Made by a program: the position numbers and the translations under genes. Positions 18,441 to 25,667 of a stretch of 64,000 nt of DNA are shown here, piece after piece. Source of the DNA: Bacteroidota bacterium (lineage in GTDB: Bacteria; Bacteroidota; Bacteroidia; Chitinophagales; Saprospiraceae); contig JAAEZH010000014.1 of NCBI GenBank assembly GCA_018222965.1, positions 60,784 through 124,783 on the forward strand, read 5' to 3'. Each line of letters starts with the position of its first letter. Position 1 is the first letter of the stretch. The notes under the pieces are model-generated. The model made no database searches and had not been told where the DNA came from. It saw only the letters and a program-made list of their open reading frames with translations.

Positions 18441-19384
18441 TCAGAGGACATTGACCTCTCTTTCCAGGCTGATGCCGAATTCACTATAACCAGTGATTGA
18501 CGGGCATGGCAACCGGTGTTGCCAATCCGTTTGCCTTTCCATCCGGCCTTTTCAATCAGCCATCCTGCTGGAACTTTCACCCTTTTTTCGTCAATGGGGT
18601 ATGCAGGCATATTAGGATAAGTCTTCCGAAGGGAGTTGTACTGATCAACCAGAATTTGAGGATTCTTGAAAAAACTACCGGCATTGCCCAATTCCTTAGG
18701 ATCGGGCAATTTGCTTTGGCGAATATGGATCACAGCCCGACTCACATCCGCAGCTTGTGGATTCTCTACCTGCATTTCTTCCAAAGTGGTGCGAATGGCT
18801 CCGTACTCCAACTTTAAACGCGCCTGCCTGGAAAGCTTCAGAACAACATGGGTGATCATGTAGCGGCCTTTCAAGGGGCCTTTAAAAACGCTATACCGAT
18901 AACCAAACTGGCAAGCTTCCGATTCAAAATGGTGAGCATCTCCGGTTTTGAGGTCAACCGCTTCCAGCCAGGCAAAATGATCCTTCAACTCCACGCCATA
19001 GGCGCCGATGTTCTGAATGGGCGCTGCTCCTACCGTGCCGGGGATCAGAGAAAGGTTTTCCAGTCCGAAGTAGCCATTTTCCAAAGACCAGGAAACAACC
19101 TCGTGCCAGTTCTCTCCACCGCCAAAACGCAACCACACATCATCTCCGGACTCCCGGATTAGCTCTCTTCCCTTAATGAGGTTTTGCACCACCAGCCCTT
19201 TGGGGTTATGGGTAAAGAGGATATTGCTTCCGCCTCCGAGAATCAGGTTTATTTTTTCACCAGAGGCAATGAGTGTCTGTAGTTGAGCACTGGTTTCGAT
19301 CTTTTCCAGCCTTTCGGCGAAAGCCGGTACTGCAAAAGTCGTAAGTGCTTGCAAATCGTGTTTAAAGGTGGCTTTTTTCAACAA
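18437..19384 (-). CDS. murB: UDP-N-acetylmuramate dehydrogenase with a 3' deletion/frameshift
   Basis: MurB reduces UDP-GlcNAc-enolpyruvate to UDP-MurNAc in peptidoglycan synthesis. FAD-binding GGGSNILF and NIGAYGVELKD, plus the catalytic Ser segment LGNAGSFFKNP, are present. At 315 residues the ORF is short. After SLVIVN it runs into an unrelated tail and stops at 18437, whereas the native ending FGISLEREVNVL-stop, with the catalytic Glu, is found in another frame at 18479-18441, its stop abutting the mlaD stop. About 22 codons are missing at that point. It starts at TTG, 4 bp after the upstream gene. Either murB is broken here or the assembly dropped bases. Confidence 0.85.
   Translation of the reverse strand: MLKKATFKHDLQALTTFAVPAFAERLEKIETSAQLQTLIASGEKINLILGGGSNILFTHNPKGLVVQNLIKGRELIRESGDDVWLRFGGGENWHEVVSWSLENGYFGLENLSLIPGTVGAAPIQNIGAYGVELKDHFAWLEAVDLKTGDAHHFESEACQFGYRYSVFKGPLKGRYMITHVVLKLSRQARLKLEYGAIRTTLEEMQVENPQAADVSRAVIHIRQSKLPDPKELGNAGSFFKNPQILVDQYNSLRKTYPNMPAYPIDEKRVKVPAGWLIEKAGWKGKRIGNTGCHARQSLVIVNSASAWKERSMSSD
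18441..18479 (-). pseudogene. Out-of-frame remnant of the MurB C-terminus
   Basis: In the third minus frame this reads FGISLEREVNVL then TGA, matching the conserved MurB end that carries the catalytic Glu. Its first codon overlaps the last conserved codon (Asn, 18481-18479) of the truncated murB frame, locating the deletion junction. Confidence 0.8.
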
Positions 19385-19388
19385 CAGC

Positions 19389-19883
19389 TTATTTGAGGTC
19401 TACTAATTCTACACCAAACAGCCCTTCGCGGATGGGAAGTTCCATTTGTTCGCCAGCTGCAGGGGTAGGATAAGCATACTCCAGTCGAATCCGACTGGTA
19501 TCGTCCCGTTCGGGCACTTTAAAGTAGAGATAATACCCATCTGCTTTGATGGAATCTCCGGTCATACCAAAGCGGCTGGCTCCATACATTTTTTGCCCTA
19601 CGAAGGTAACCGTGACAGGCCGTTCTTCATCTGCGAAGGTACGGTTCAAAAAACTGGCTCCGGCAATAAATAGGATAATACCGCCAAACAAGCCTAAAGC
19701 CCGAAGGCGAATTTGGTCAACCTGATCGTCATAGCCTCTTGCCAGGATATTTCCTACAAGCAATCCGGCTGCAGCTCCCAGCACGGATGCCCAAAGCAAC
19801 ATCCTGCCATTACCCAACACATTCTGCCAGGTGGTAATTTCATAACCGGACCAGGCGATAAGGCCGATCAGCAAAACAGCCAA
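19389..19883 (-). CDS. Membrane protein of unknown function, start uncertain
   Basis: About 164 residues from a TTG at 19883. Three hydrophobic segments (around 1-12, 28-46 and 63-80) precede a soluble beta domain of ~80 residues (VTVTFVGQKMYGASRFG, YLYFKVPERDD). The frame remains open upstream to 19952 (KYSKTIYWLL continues the first membrane helix), but no ATG or GTG exists there, so the true start is probably a rare codon or a TTG. It lies between the ABC exporter (stop 19957) and murB (4 bp on), in what looks like one operon. No family recognised. Confidence 0.55.
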   Translation of the reverse strand: MAVLLIGLIAWSGYEITTWQNVLGNGRMLLWASVLGAAAGLLVGNILARGYDDQVDQIRLRALGLFGGIILFIAGASFLNRTFADEERPVTVTFVGQKMYGASRFGMTGDSIKADGYYLYFKVPERDDTSRIRLEYAYPTPAAGEQMELPIREGLFGVELVDLK

Positions 19884-19956
19884 GAGCCAATAGATTGTTT
19901 TTGAATATTTGATAAGAAGTCGTTTTGATGAAAGAAAGGTATAAGATACAATTCAA

Positions 19957-21774
19957 TCAACTGATCTCAAATTGCAATTTTGCCAAATTATTGTAGGCAC
20001 CTTCTTCCATAAGTGACAACTCCTCATGCGTTCCTTTCTCAATGATGCGCCCCCGATCAATCACATAAATACAATCCACTTCCCGGATGGTAGCCAGGCG
20101 GTGGGCAATAATGATCGACGTACGGCCCTGCATCAGGGTGTTGAGTGCGTCCTGTACCACTTTTTCGGATTCAGCATCCAGGGAAGAAGTGGCTTCATCC
20201 AGCAGTAAGATGGCGGGATCTTTGAGAATCGCCCGGGCAATAGCGATACGCTGTCTTTGTCCGCCAGAAAGTTTTACGCCTCTTTCACCAACAATGGTAT
20301 CCAAGCCCTCGGGAAATTCCTGAATAAACTCCCAGGCATTTGCCTTGCTGGCGGCTTCAATAAGCTCCTCCTCGGAAGCTCCTGGTTTCCCATATTCAAT
20401 ATTTTCGCGAATGGTGCCTCCAAACAGGATCACTTCTTGCGGAACGATAGCGATATTTCGCCGCAAGGCAGAAATATCATAATTGGAAACAGGACGGCCA
20501 TCTACCAGGATTTGCCCTTCCTGAAAATCGTAAAAACGCAAGAGCAGCTGCACGATGGTAGATTTACCGGCTCCGGAAGCACCTACCAGTGCCACCTTTT
20601 GCCCGGCATCCACATCCAGGGAAAGCCCCTTCAAAACCGCTACATCTTCCCGGGTAGGATACCGGAAATGAACGTCCTGGTATTCTATATTCCCTTTTAG
20701 TCTTTTTAGGGTTTGGGGAGCGCCATCCTCCAATAATTCATCTGTATCCAGAAAGATTTCATTTTCCCGGTTCAGGATATCGCGTACCCGCTCGGTTGCA
20801 CCAATAGCTCCGAGAATTTCTGTGTAGAAATTTCCCAGCCCGGCAATAGCCCCCCCGATAATGGCTGTATAGGATACAAAGGCAATCAGGTCTCCGGCAC
20901 TGATGTCGCCGCGTTGAAGCATATTAGCTCCCTGCCAGATGATGAAGAAAAGGGCGCCAAAAAGGAGGGTAATTACAAAGACTGAAAAAATGGCGCGACC
21001 GCGTGCATAAGCCATTGAGACAGTAACCACCCGGTCGATTTTACCGCCGTAACGCAAATACTCAAAAGCTTCATTCGTAAATGCTTTTACCGTCTGTATG
21101 GTAGCCATTGTTTCGCTAACAATGGTATTGGAATCGGCCAATTCCTCCTGTCGCTTTTTGGACAAGCGGCGGATAAAACGTCCGAAAATCATCGCTGCAA
21201 CGACGACAAGGGGAAAAGTAGCCAGCATGATCAAAGCCAGCCGGGGAGTAGTAATGGCCAGGAAAACCACGCCGGAAATAAGAATGATAACCTGCCGGAG
21301 AAATTCGGCCAGGGTAATCGAAAATGCATTGTATAGTTTTTCCACATCGGATGTCAGACGACTAACCAACTCTCCGACCCGGCTCTCCTCGAAAAACACA
21401 ATAGGCAGGGACACCATCTTTTTATACAACGCCCGGCGCACATTGGCAATACCATATTCACTGACCTTGGCAAAAAGCATGACGCGTGCATAAGAAATGG
21501 AACCCTGGACCACCAAAATCAGGATAAGAACCAGTCCGACATCCCGCAGCGAAAAACGCCAGTCGGAATTACCCTGCGCCACGTCGACCATCACCCCGCT
21601 GAGGTAAGGAAAGACCATAAATACCAGGCTGGACAAAAACAGCAGCAACAATCCAAAGAACAAATACCATCTATAGGGTTTGATATACTGAAAGATCTCC
21701 AGGGCTTTGGAAAGCGTCTCCTTATTCAGCTTTGGGAGTGGTTCGTCATTATTTGTATTGCGGCGTCGGGCCAT
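19957..21774 (-). CDS. ABC exporter, MsbA/multidrug type (fused permease-ATPase)
   Basis: A 605-residue half-transporter acting as a homodimer in the inner membrane. Six membrane helices span about 35-320. The ATPase domain covers 360-600 with Walker A GASGAGKST, a Q-loop (IAIVPQEVILF), signature LSGGQRQRIAIARAI, Walker B ILLLDEATSSLD and switch His in IIIAHRLAT. Such proteins export lipids (MsbA) or drugs, and the envelope-gene setting fits lipid A or another lipid, but the substrate is not readable. It is first in an apparent operon with the membrane protein and murB. Confidence 0.9.
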   Translation of the reverse strand: MARRRNTNNDEPLPKLNKETLSKALEIFQYIKPYRWYLFFGLLLLFLSSLVFMVFPYLSGVMVDVAQGNSDWRFSLRDVGLVLILILVVQGSISYARVMLFAKVSEYGIANVRRALYKKMVSLPIVFFEESRVGELVSRLTSDVEKLYNAFSITLAEFLRQVIILISGVVFLAITTPRLALIMLATFPLVVVAAMIFGRFIRRLSKKRQEELADSNTIVSETMATIQTVKAFTNEAFEYLRYGGKIDRVVTVSMAYARGRAIFSVFVITLLFGALFFIIWQGANMLQRGDISAGDLIAFVSYTAIIGGAIAGLGNFYTEILGAIGATERVRDILNRENEIFLDTDELLEDGAPQTLKRLKGNIEYQDVHFRYPTREDVAVLKGLSLDVDAGQKVALVGASGAGKSTIVQLLLRFYDFQEGQILVDGRPVSNYDISALRRNIAIVPQEVILFGGTIRENIEYGKPGASEEELIEAASKANAWEFIQEFPEGLDTIVGERGVKLSGGQRQRIAIARAILKDPAILLLDEATSSLDAESEKVVQDALNTLMQGRTSIIIAHRLATIREVDCIYVIDRGRIIEKGTHEELSLMEEGAYNNLAKLQFEIS

Positions 21775-21862
21775 AGAGCTTTAAATTTCGGCAAAGGAAC
21801 TATAATGAATACTTAGACACAAGTTTTTGAGCAAAATGCCAAAGTGCCAAAGATTATCGCAT

Positions 21863-21932
21863 AATTAAACAATCGCCCCTTGATTGAGTTTCAAAAGAGA
21901 ATTAAATTTATATTTGTGGCACAATTAAACAA
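21863..21932. promoter_or_regulatory. Paired AATTAAACAA repeats and a promoter in the divergent gap
   Basis: The 250-bp gap before the gene at 22025 holds two copies of AATTAAACAA (21863-21872 and 21923-21932), exactly 60 bp apart. Between them TATATTTG (21909-21916) matches the Bacteroidota -7 element, with only a weak -33 partner around 21883-21892. The second copy would overlap the start site, as an operator might. Confidence 0.35.
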
Positions 21933-22024
21933 CCTCACCCCCTATTTTTGAATACGTTTCGCTCTTGGAAACATTTAATTACTCATATTACTGGTGAAAA
22001 CAATCACCCAACAACCGTTCTCCC

Positions 22025-23461
22025 ATGAAGCATTTTACACTTATCAGCGTTTTATCCCTTTTCTTTTTTGTCGGTTCTTTATCGGCGCAGATTGATTATT
22101 CTGTCGGCATTTCAACTAGTCCGTTTACCATTTGCTCCAGCGGAAACAATCAGGGCGGAGGAGTCTTTGCTCAAATTATTGATTCTGGCGTAAATGGACA
22201 ACCGACTTATTATCAGTATTCTACAACCAGTCCGCTGGTATTGGCAGGCCCAACAGCCGGAAGCGTTAGCGATGGCGGAATGAATTTCACAGGTTGTAGT
22301 GTTATTGCAACCGGAGTTCCTGTAGGAGAATATACGGTGGAACTGGACTTGTCCTCAGATCCACTCTTCCTTACAGATGTTGTTACAGTATCATTTACTG
22401 TTACGGTTAATGACGTACCAGTAGCTAAAATTCGTACTCCGGATGGCAGTATTATTTGCGACGGCAACCCGGTGGTCTTAATCGGAGAAGGTGGTGAAGG
22501 CATTACCGCTACCTATAACTGGACACCTGGTCCGGAAGATCAGGCAAGCTGGCAAACGGCAAACCCTAATACCTACGAACTGGAAGCCACGAATTTCTGT
22601 GGAGCGGATACAACGGATGTGACCATTACCTCAGGTACCTCTCCCTCGCTCCTGCTCAACACCTGTACCGTAGTGGCGAATGTGGCCAATATTTCTGTTA
22701 CGGCTGAAGATCCCGACAACCTCGGACTTACCTTCACCTGGTATGAAAACGATAACCCGATTTCTACCGGAGGTGATTTTACCATAATAACCGTAGATGA
22801 AGTGTCTACGCTTACCGTAACCAATATCGGTTCCAACCACCAGGGAAGTGCTTTTTACTGTGTCGTTGAAAACGACTGTGGAGATTTCCAGACACCGGTT
22901 TGTGTAACCCTGCCGGTAGAGTTGATCTACTTCTCCGGTAAATTAGACAATCAGGCTGTAGAATTGAGCTGGGCCACCGCTACCGAAACCAACAGCGATA
23001 AATTTATCATCGAGCGTTCTTACGACGGCCGCGAATTTAAAGCCATCGGTGAGTTGGCTGCTGCCGGAGAAAGTTTCACTGAGCTGGAATACAAATATTT
23101 AGATTCAGAAGCACTGAGCAATGTAGACCAAATCTACTATCGCCTAAACCAAATTGACATCGACGGTACCGCTTCTTTGTCGCACCTGGTAACGGTTCGT
23201 CCGGATGCAGAGGAGACTTTCCAAATCGAGAGCGTTTTTTCAGCCGATCAGGAAATCAGCCTGCAGTATTACGCCCCGCAAGGCGGCAAATTTACGGCCA
23301 CGATTTACAACCTGAGTGGTCAGGCACTGGAGACGATCGACTTTGAAGCATTTGAAGGTTTTAACCGCAAAGACTTCTCCAACATTGATCTGCCAGGCGG
23401 ATTTTACCTGCTGCACCTGACTGATGGTTTCAAAACCGATGTACGCAAGTTTGTACGGTAA
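22025..23461 (+). CDS. T9SS cargo protein with Ig-like domains
   Basis: A 478-residue secreted protein: signal peptide (1-21, LSAQ), beta-rich Ig/PKD-like domains (about 25-290, with NYCG-type Cys pairs in FCGADTTDV and CVVENDCGDF), then the common LPVELIYFSGKLDNQAVELSWATATE segment that precedes sorting domains. The final ~75 residues (ATIYNLSGQALETI, GGFYLLHLTDG) are the type A T9SS domain. No enzymatic motif is seen; likely an adhesin or surface structure. Its own terminator follows at 23484. Confidence 0.8.
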   Translation: MKHFTLISVLSLFFFVGSLSAQIDYSVGISTSPFTICSSGNNQGGGVFAQIIDSGVNGQPTYYQYSTTSPLVLAGPTAGSVSDGGMNFTGCSVIATGVPVGEYTVELDLSSDPLFLTDVVTVSFTVTVNDVPVAKIRTPDGSIICDGNPVVLIGEGGEGITATYNWTPGPEDQASWQTANPNTYELEATNFCGADTTDVTITSGTSPSLLLNTCTVVANVANISVTAEDPDNLGLTFTWYENDNPISTGGDFTIITVDEVSTLTVTNIGSNHQGSAFYCVVENDCGDFQTPVCVTLPVELIYFSGKLDNQAVELSWATATETNSDKFIIERSYDGREFKAIGELAAAGESFTELEYKYLDSEALSNVDQIYYRLNQIDIDGTASLSHLVTVRPDAEETFQIESVFSADQEISLQYYAPQGGKFTATIYNLSGQALETIDFEAFEGFNRKDFSNIDLPGGFYLLHLTDGFKTDVRKFVR

Positions 23462-23483
23462 GAAATTCGCAAAAGCGAAAAAA

Positions 23484-23525
23484 GAAACCCCGTATGCAGC
23501 TGGTCTGTATACGGGGTTTCTTTTT
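23484..23525 (+). terminator. Intrinsic terminator
   Basis: GAAACCCCGTAT pairs with ATACGGGGTTTC over a 12-nt loop, with an A run before and five T after. It lies 23 bp past the stop at 23461. Confidence 0.9.
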
Positions 23526-23651
23526 ATATCCGGCCCAATCTCTCGAACAAATTTGTCGGATGATTTTTATACCTCAAAAAGGGTGATTTTCCTCCCCGCA
23601 TGGAGGATGGGAAAGCAATACCTTTATCCTGTAACCAAAATAGAACACAAG

Positions 23652-24050
23652 ATGCCAGACATTGAAAAAAAAGATCGGGTGTATATCGGTGATTTACACT
23701 TTGATCATACCGTATGGACTAAAGAATTAGACTTTTACAGCGACGAAATAAACATCTTTGAAAACCGCCTCGAAGAAATTTCGCAACGCTGGACCAACAA
23801 TGATGTGCTTGCTCACCTGGAAAGGTTTCAGAACCAGTATATCCGACAAAAAGAAGTGATAGACACCCTTAAGCACGATATCAAAATTCAGGAGCAGGGA
23901 ATCGCCAATTTTGCCAAAGATCATCCGGTAGCGATTGACCACGTGCATTTTCACGATCACGATGGCATGCGGGACCGAATGGAAACTTTCCGCAAGATTT
24001 ACATGGAATTAAAAGTTGACTTTTATGCTTTCGTCAGAAAGTATATGTAA
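23652..24050 (+). CDS. Small helical cytoplasmic protein, function unknown
   Basis: A 132-residue acidic, largely helical protein without signal or membrane segments. Start chosen at 23652; the frame is open further upstream, but that would run through the terminator of the previous gene. Charged heptad-like helices (FENRLEEISQRW, FQNQYIRQKEVIDTLKHD) suggest a coiled coil. A His-rich stretch DHVHFHDHDG near residues 98-107 could bind metal. It is followed by a hairpin and stands alone. No family recognised. Confidence 0.6.
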   Translation: MPDIEKKDRVYIGDLHFDHTVWTKELDFYSDEINIFENRLEEISQRWTNNDVLAHLERFQNQYIRQKEVIDTLKHDIKIQEQGIANFAKDHPVAIDHVHFHDHDGMRDRMETFRKIYMELKVDFYAFVRKYM

Positions 24051-24072
24051 AATATAGCGACGTAACTTAGGA

Positions 24073-24104
24073 TATGCCCGGATCAGTACTCCTGATCCGG
24101 GCAT
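24073..24104 (+). terminator. Hairpin after the small helical protein gene
   Basis: A 13-bp perfect stem (ATGCCCGGATCAG with its complement) around a 5-nt loop, 22 bp after the stop at 24050. The following T content is modest. Confidence 0.65.
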
Positions 24105-24200
24105 TCCCATTTTATGGAGAGAATACAACATTTAAACAATTGGATCCGTTTGAAGAAAACCTAAGACCCAAGCCCTTTAGGCCATCTCAAACTGATCCCG

Positions 24201-25244
24201 ATGAAAAACCTGCCCTCCATCCTGATTTTTGGTCTCCTGCTCGGCAATTCGGTCTGCCTGCATGCCCAGCGCATTCACACAGATACCCTACAGGCTTATA
24301 TAGATCGAATTGTCGATTGGAGCGCCGACCTTAGCATACACAAACACGAGCACGATTGGCAGGACATTCGCAATAATATGCACAACATGTGCGCTTCCGC
24401 GAATGATTTGAGCGACCTGGTTCCGGCCGTGGAATACCTCTACGCCCAAATCGGCGATTATCACGGCGGACTAATCTACAACAATCAACGCTTCAACAAA
24501 ACGCGTAAACAAAGCGAGGACAAGGCAGGTAATCACTTTGATCCGGAGCTTTGGACCCGGATTCAATCGGGTGAATTTATTCCGGAAGGAAGAATCATTC
24601 GGGACTCCATTGCCTACATCAGTATTCCCGTCATTCCTGCCTTCAATCCGGATATGATTCAGGAGAAAGCGGCGCAGATTCGTGCCATTTACTGTGCATT
24701 ACTCAGGCAATCTCCCAAAGGCTGGATAGTCGATCTGCGTCTCAATGGCGGGGGAAACATGTATCCCATGTTCAGCGGTATTGGTCCGCTACTGGGAGAC
24801 GGGGTTGTAGGCGGTGCACTCGATGTCGACCAGCAAATTACAGCCAACTGGTACATCAAGGAAGGAAACTTCTTTTACGATGAATATCAAACAACCGACC
24901 TCCCGGCCGAATGCAAACCGCAACATATTTGTCCGAAAGTAGCGGTGCTGATTGGTCCCTACACCTCCAGCAGCGGGGAAGCGCTTGCCGTGGCTTTCGC
25001 CGAAAGGCCTAATACACTCATTTTGGGTGAGCCTACCGCAGGATACACTACCGTAAACGGCTGGCATTCCTTGCAGGAAAACCTTGTTTTCATGTTGGCC
25101 GAAAGCTACTATGCCGACCGCAAACTAAATGTCTATCAGGACAAGGTTCAACCGGAGATTTTCATCCCTTTCAATGATTTTACCCCTACAGCCAGCGAAG
25201 ACCCGCAGATTGAGGCGGCGGTGGAGTGGTTGGGGAGGGGGTGA
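24201..25244 (+). CDS. Exported S41 family (tail-specific type) serine peptidase
   Basis: A 347-residue protein with a signal peptide (1-22, LHAQ). The peptidase core includes GWIVDLRLNGGGNMYPM, the nucleophile segment YTSSSGEALAVAF and GEPTAGYTTVNGW, all typical of the S41 (Ctp/TSP, C-terminal processing) family. There is no PDZ domain, unlike classical Ctp. The N-terminal ~120 residues are helical with HKHEHDW. Probably periplasmic, substrate unknown. A TTCGSCGAA palindrome falls inside the gene at 24996. The repeat-filled gap after it begins at the stop codon. Confidence 0.85.
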   Translation: MKNLPSILIFGLLLGNSVCLHAQRIHTDTLQAYIDRIVDWSADLSIHKHEHDWQDIRNNMHNMCASANDLSDLVPAVEYLYAQIGDYHGGLIYNNQRFNKTRKQSEDKAGNHFDPELWTRIQSGEFIPEGRIIRDSIAYISIPVIPAFNPDMIQEKAAQIRAIYCALLRQSPKGWIVDLRLNGGGNMYPMFSGIGPLLGDGVVGGALDVDQQITANWYIKEGNFFYDEYQTTDLPAECKPQHICPKVAVLIGPYTSSSGEALAVAFAERPNTLILGEPTAGYTTVNGWHSLQENLVFMLAESYYADRKLNVYQDKVQPEIFIPFNDFTPTASEDPQIEAAVEWLGRG

Positions 25245-25254
25245 AATGGTGAAG

Positions 25255-25284
25255 GGTGTATTGGTGTATTGGTGTATTGGTGAA
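25255..25284. repeat. 8-bp tandem repeat
   Basis: Three exact copies of GTATTGGT with a degenerate unit on each side. A related 8-bp array is at 35424-35452. Confidence 0.65.
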
Positions 25285-25288
25285 ATAG

Positions 25289-25327
25289 TTCTTTCCGTTG
25301 GTTCCGTTGTTCCCGTTACTCCCGTTA
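25289..25327. repeat. 9-bp tandem repeat (TTGGTTCCG family)
   Basis: Units TTCTTTCCG, TTGGTTCCG, TTGTTCCCG and TTACTCCCG follow in strict 9-bp register, conserving TT at the start and CG at the end of each unit. Confidence 0.65.
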
Positions 25328-25329
25328 GA

Positions 25330-25366
25330 ACGTGGTACGTCCGACGTGGTGCGGAAACCGGGATTC
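25330..25366. repeat. 37-bp direct repeat, copy 1, with internal 7-bp period
   Basis: Matches 25481-25517 with one mismatch, 151 bp apart. It is built of ACGTGGT/ACGTCCG heptamers, the reverse complement of the heptamers at 33392-33448. Heptamers (GCTCAAC, CTCTACC and relatives) continue to about 25435. Confidence 0.75.
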
Positions 25367-25439
25367 GCTCAACGCTCAACTCTACCCTCTCAACTCTTTC
25401 GAAACGTACTCGTATCGCTGGTTGGCTGGTTGCTCGTTG

Positions 25440-25479
25440 GTTGGTTCCGTTTTTTCCGTTGGTTCCGTTTTTTCCGTTG
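25440..25479. repeat. 9-bp tandem repeat, second array
   Basis: Units TTGGTTCCG and TTTTTTCCG alternate twice in exact 9-bp register, then run into the second 37-bp repeat copy. Confidence 0.65.
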
Positions 25480-25480
25480 T

Positions 25481-25517
25481 ACGTGGTACGTCCGACGTGG
25501 TACGGAAACCGGGATTC
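25481..25517. repeat. 37-bp direct repeat, copy 2
   Basis: One mismatch to 25330-25366. Further heptamers (CGATCAA, CGATAAA, CGTTCCA) follow to about 25550. Confidence 0.75.
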
Positions 25518-25568
25518 TCTCAAAGCTTTCCGATCAACGATAAACGTTCCACTTGAACCCCCCCCCGG

Positions 25569-25632
25569 CCCCTCCCTTAAAATGGAGGGGAGTATGTTGG
25601 TGGGCGACTCCCCCGGAGGCGAAGCCGACCTC
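25569..25632. repeat. Hairpin plus REP-like dispersed repeat
   Basis: CCCCTCC (25569-25575) pairs with GGAGGGG (25584-25590), a hairpin with A/T-rich loop. Then 25610-25632, CCCCCGGAGGC followed by GAAGCCGACCTC, recurs with one mismatch at 35535-35557. Its GGC-GAA-GCC centre recalls the GNA-loop hairpins at 3.7-3.9 kb. Confidence 0.55.
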
Positions 25633-25638
25633 AACCCA

Positions 25639-25667
25639 ATTAAAAACTAAAAATTAAGCATTAAAAC
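25639..25667. repeat. 7-bp repeat (ATTAAAA family)
   Basis: Heptamers ATTAAAA, ACTAAAA, ATTAAGC, ATTAAAA abut the stop of the gene ending at 25668. About 24 bp are shared with positions 60-84. Together with the preceding arrays this fills the 423-bp gap, which holds no credible gene. Confidence 0.6.

Noticed and set aside
25129..25650. ORFs on both strands across the 25.2-25.65 kb gap
   Set aside because: They overlap the end of the S41 gene and consist of translated 7/8/9-bp repeats with no protein-like composition.
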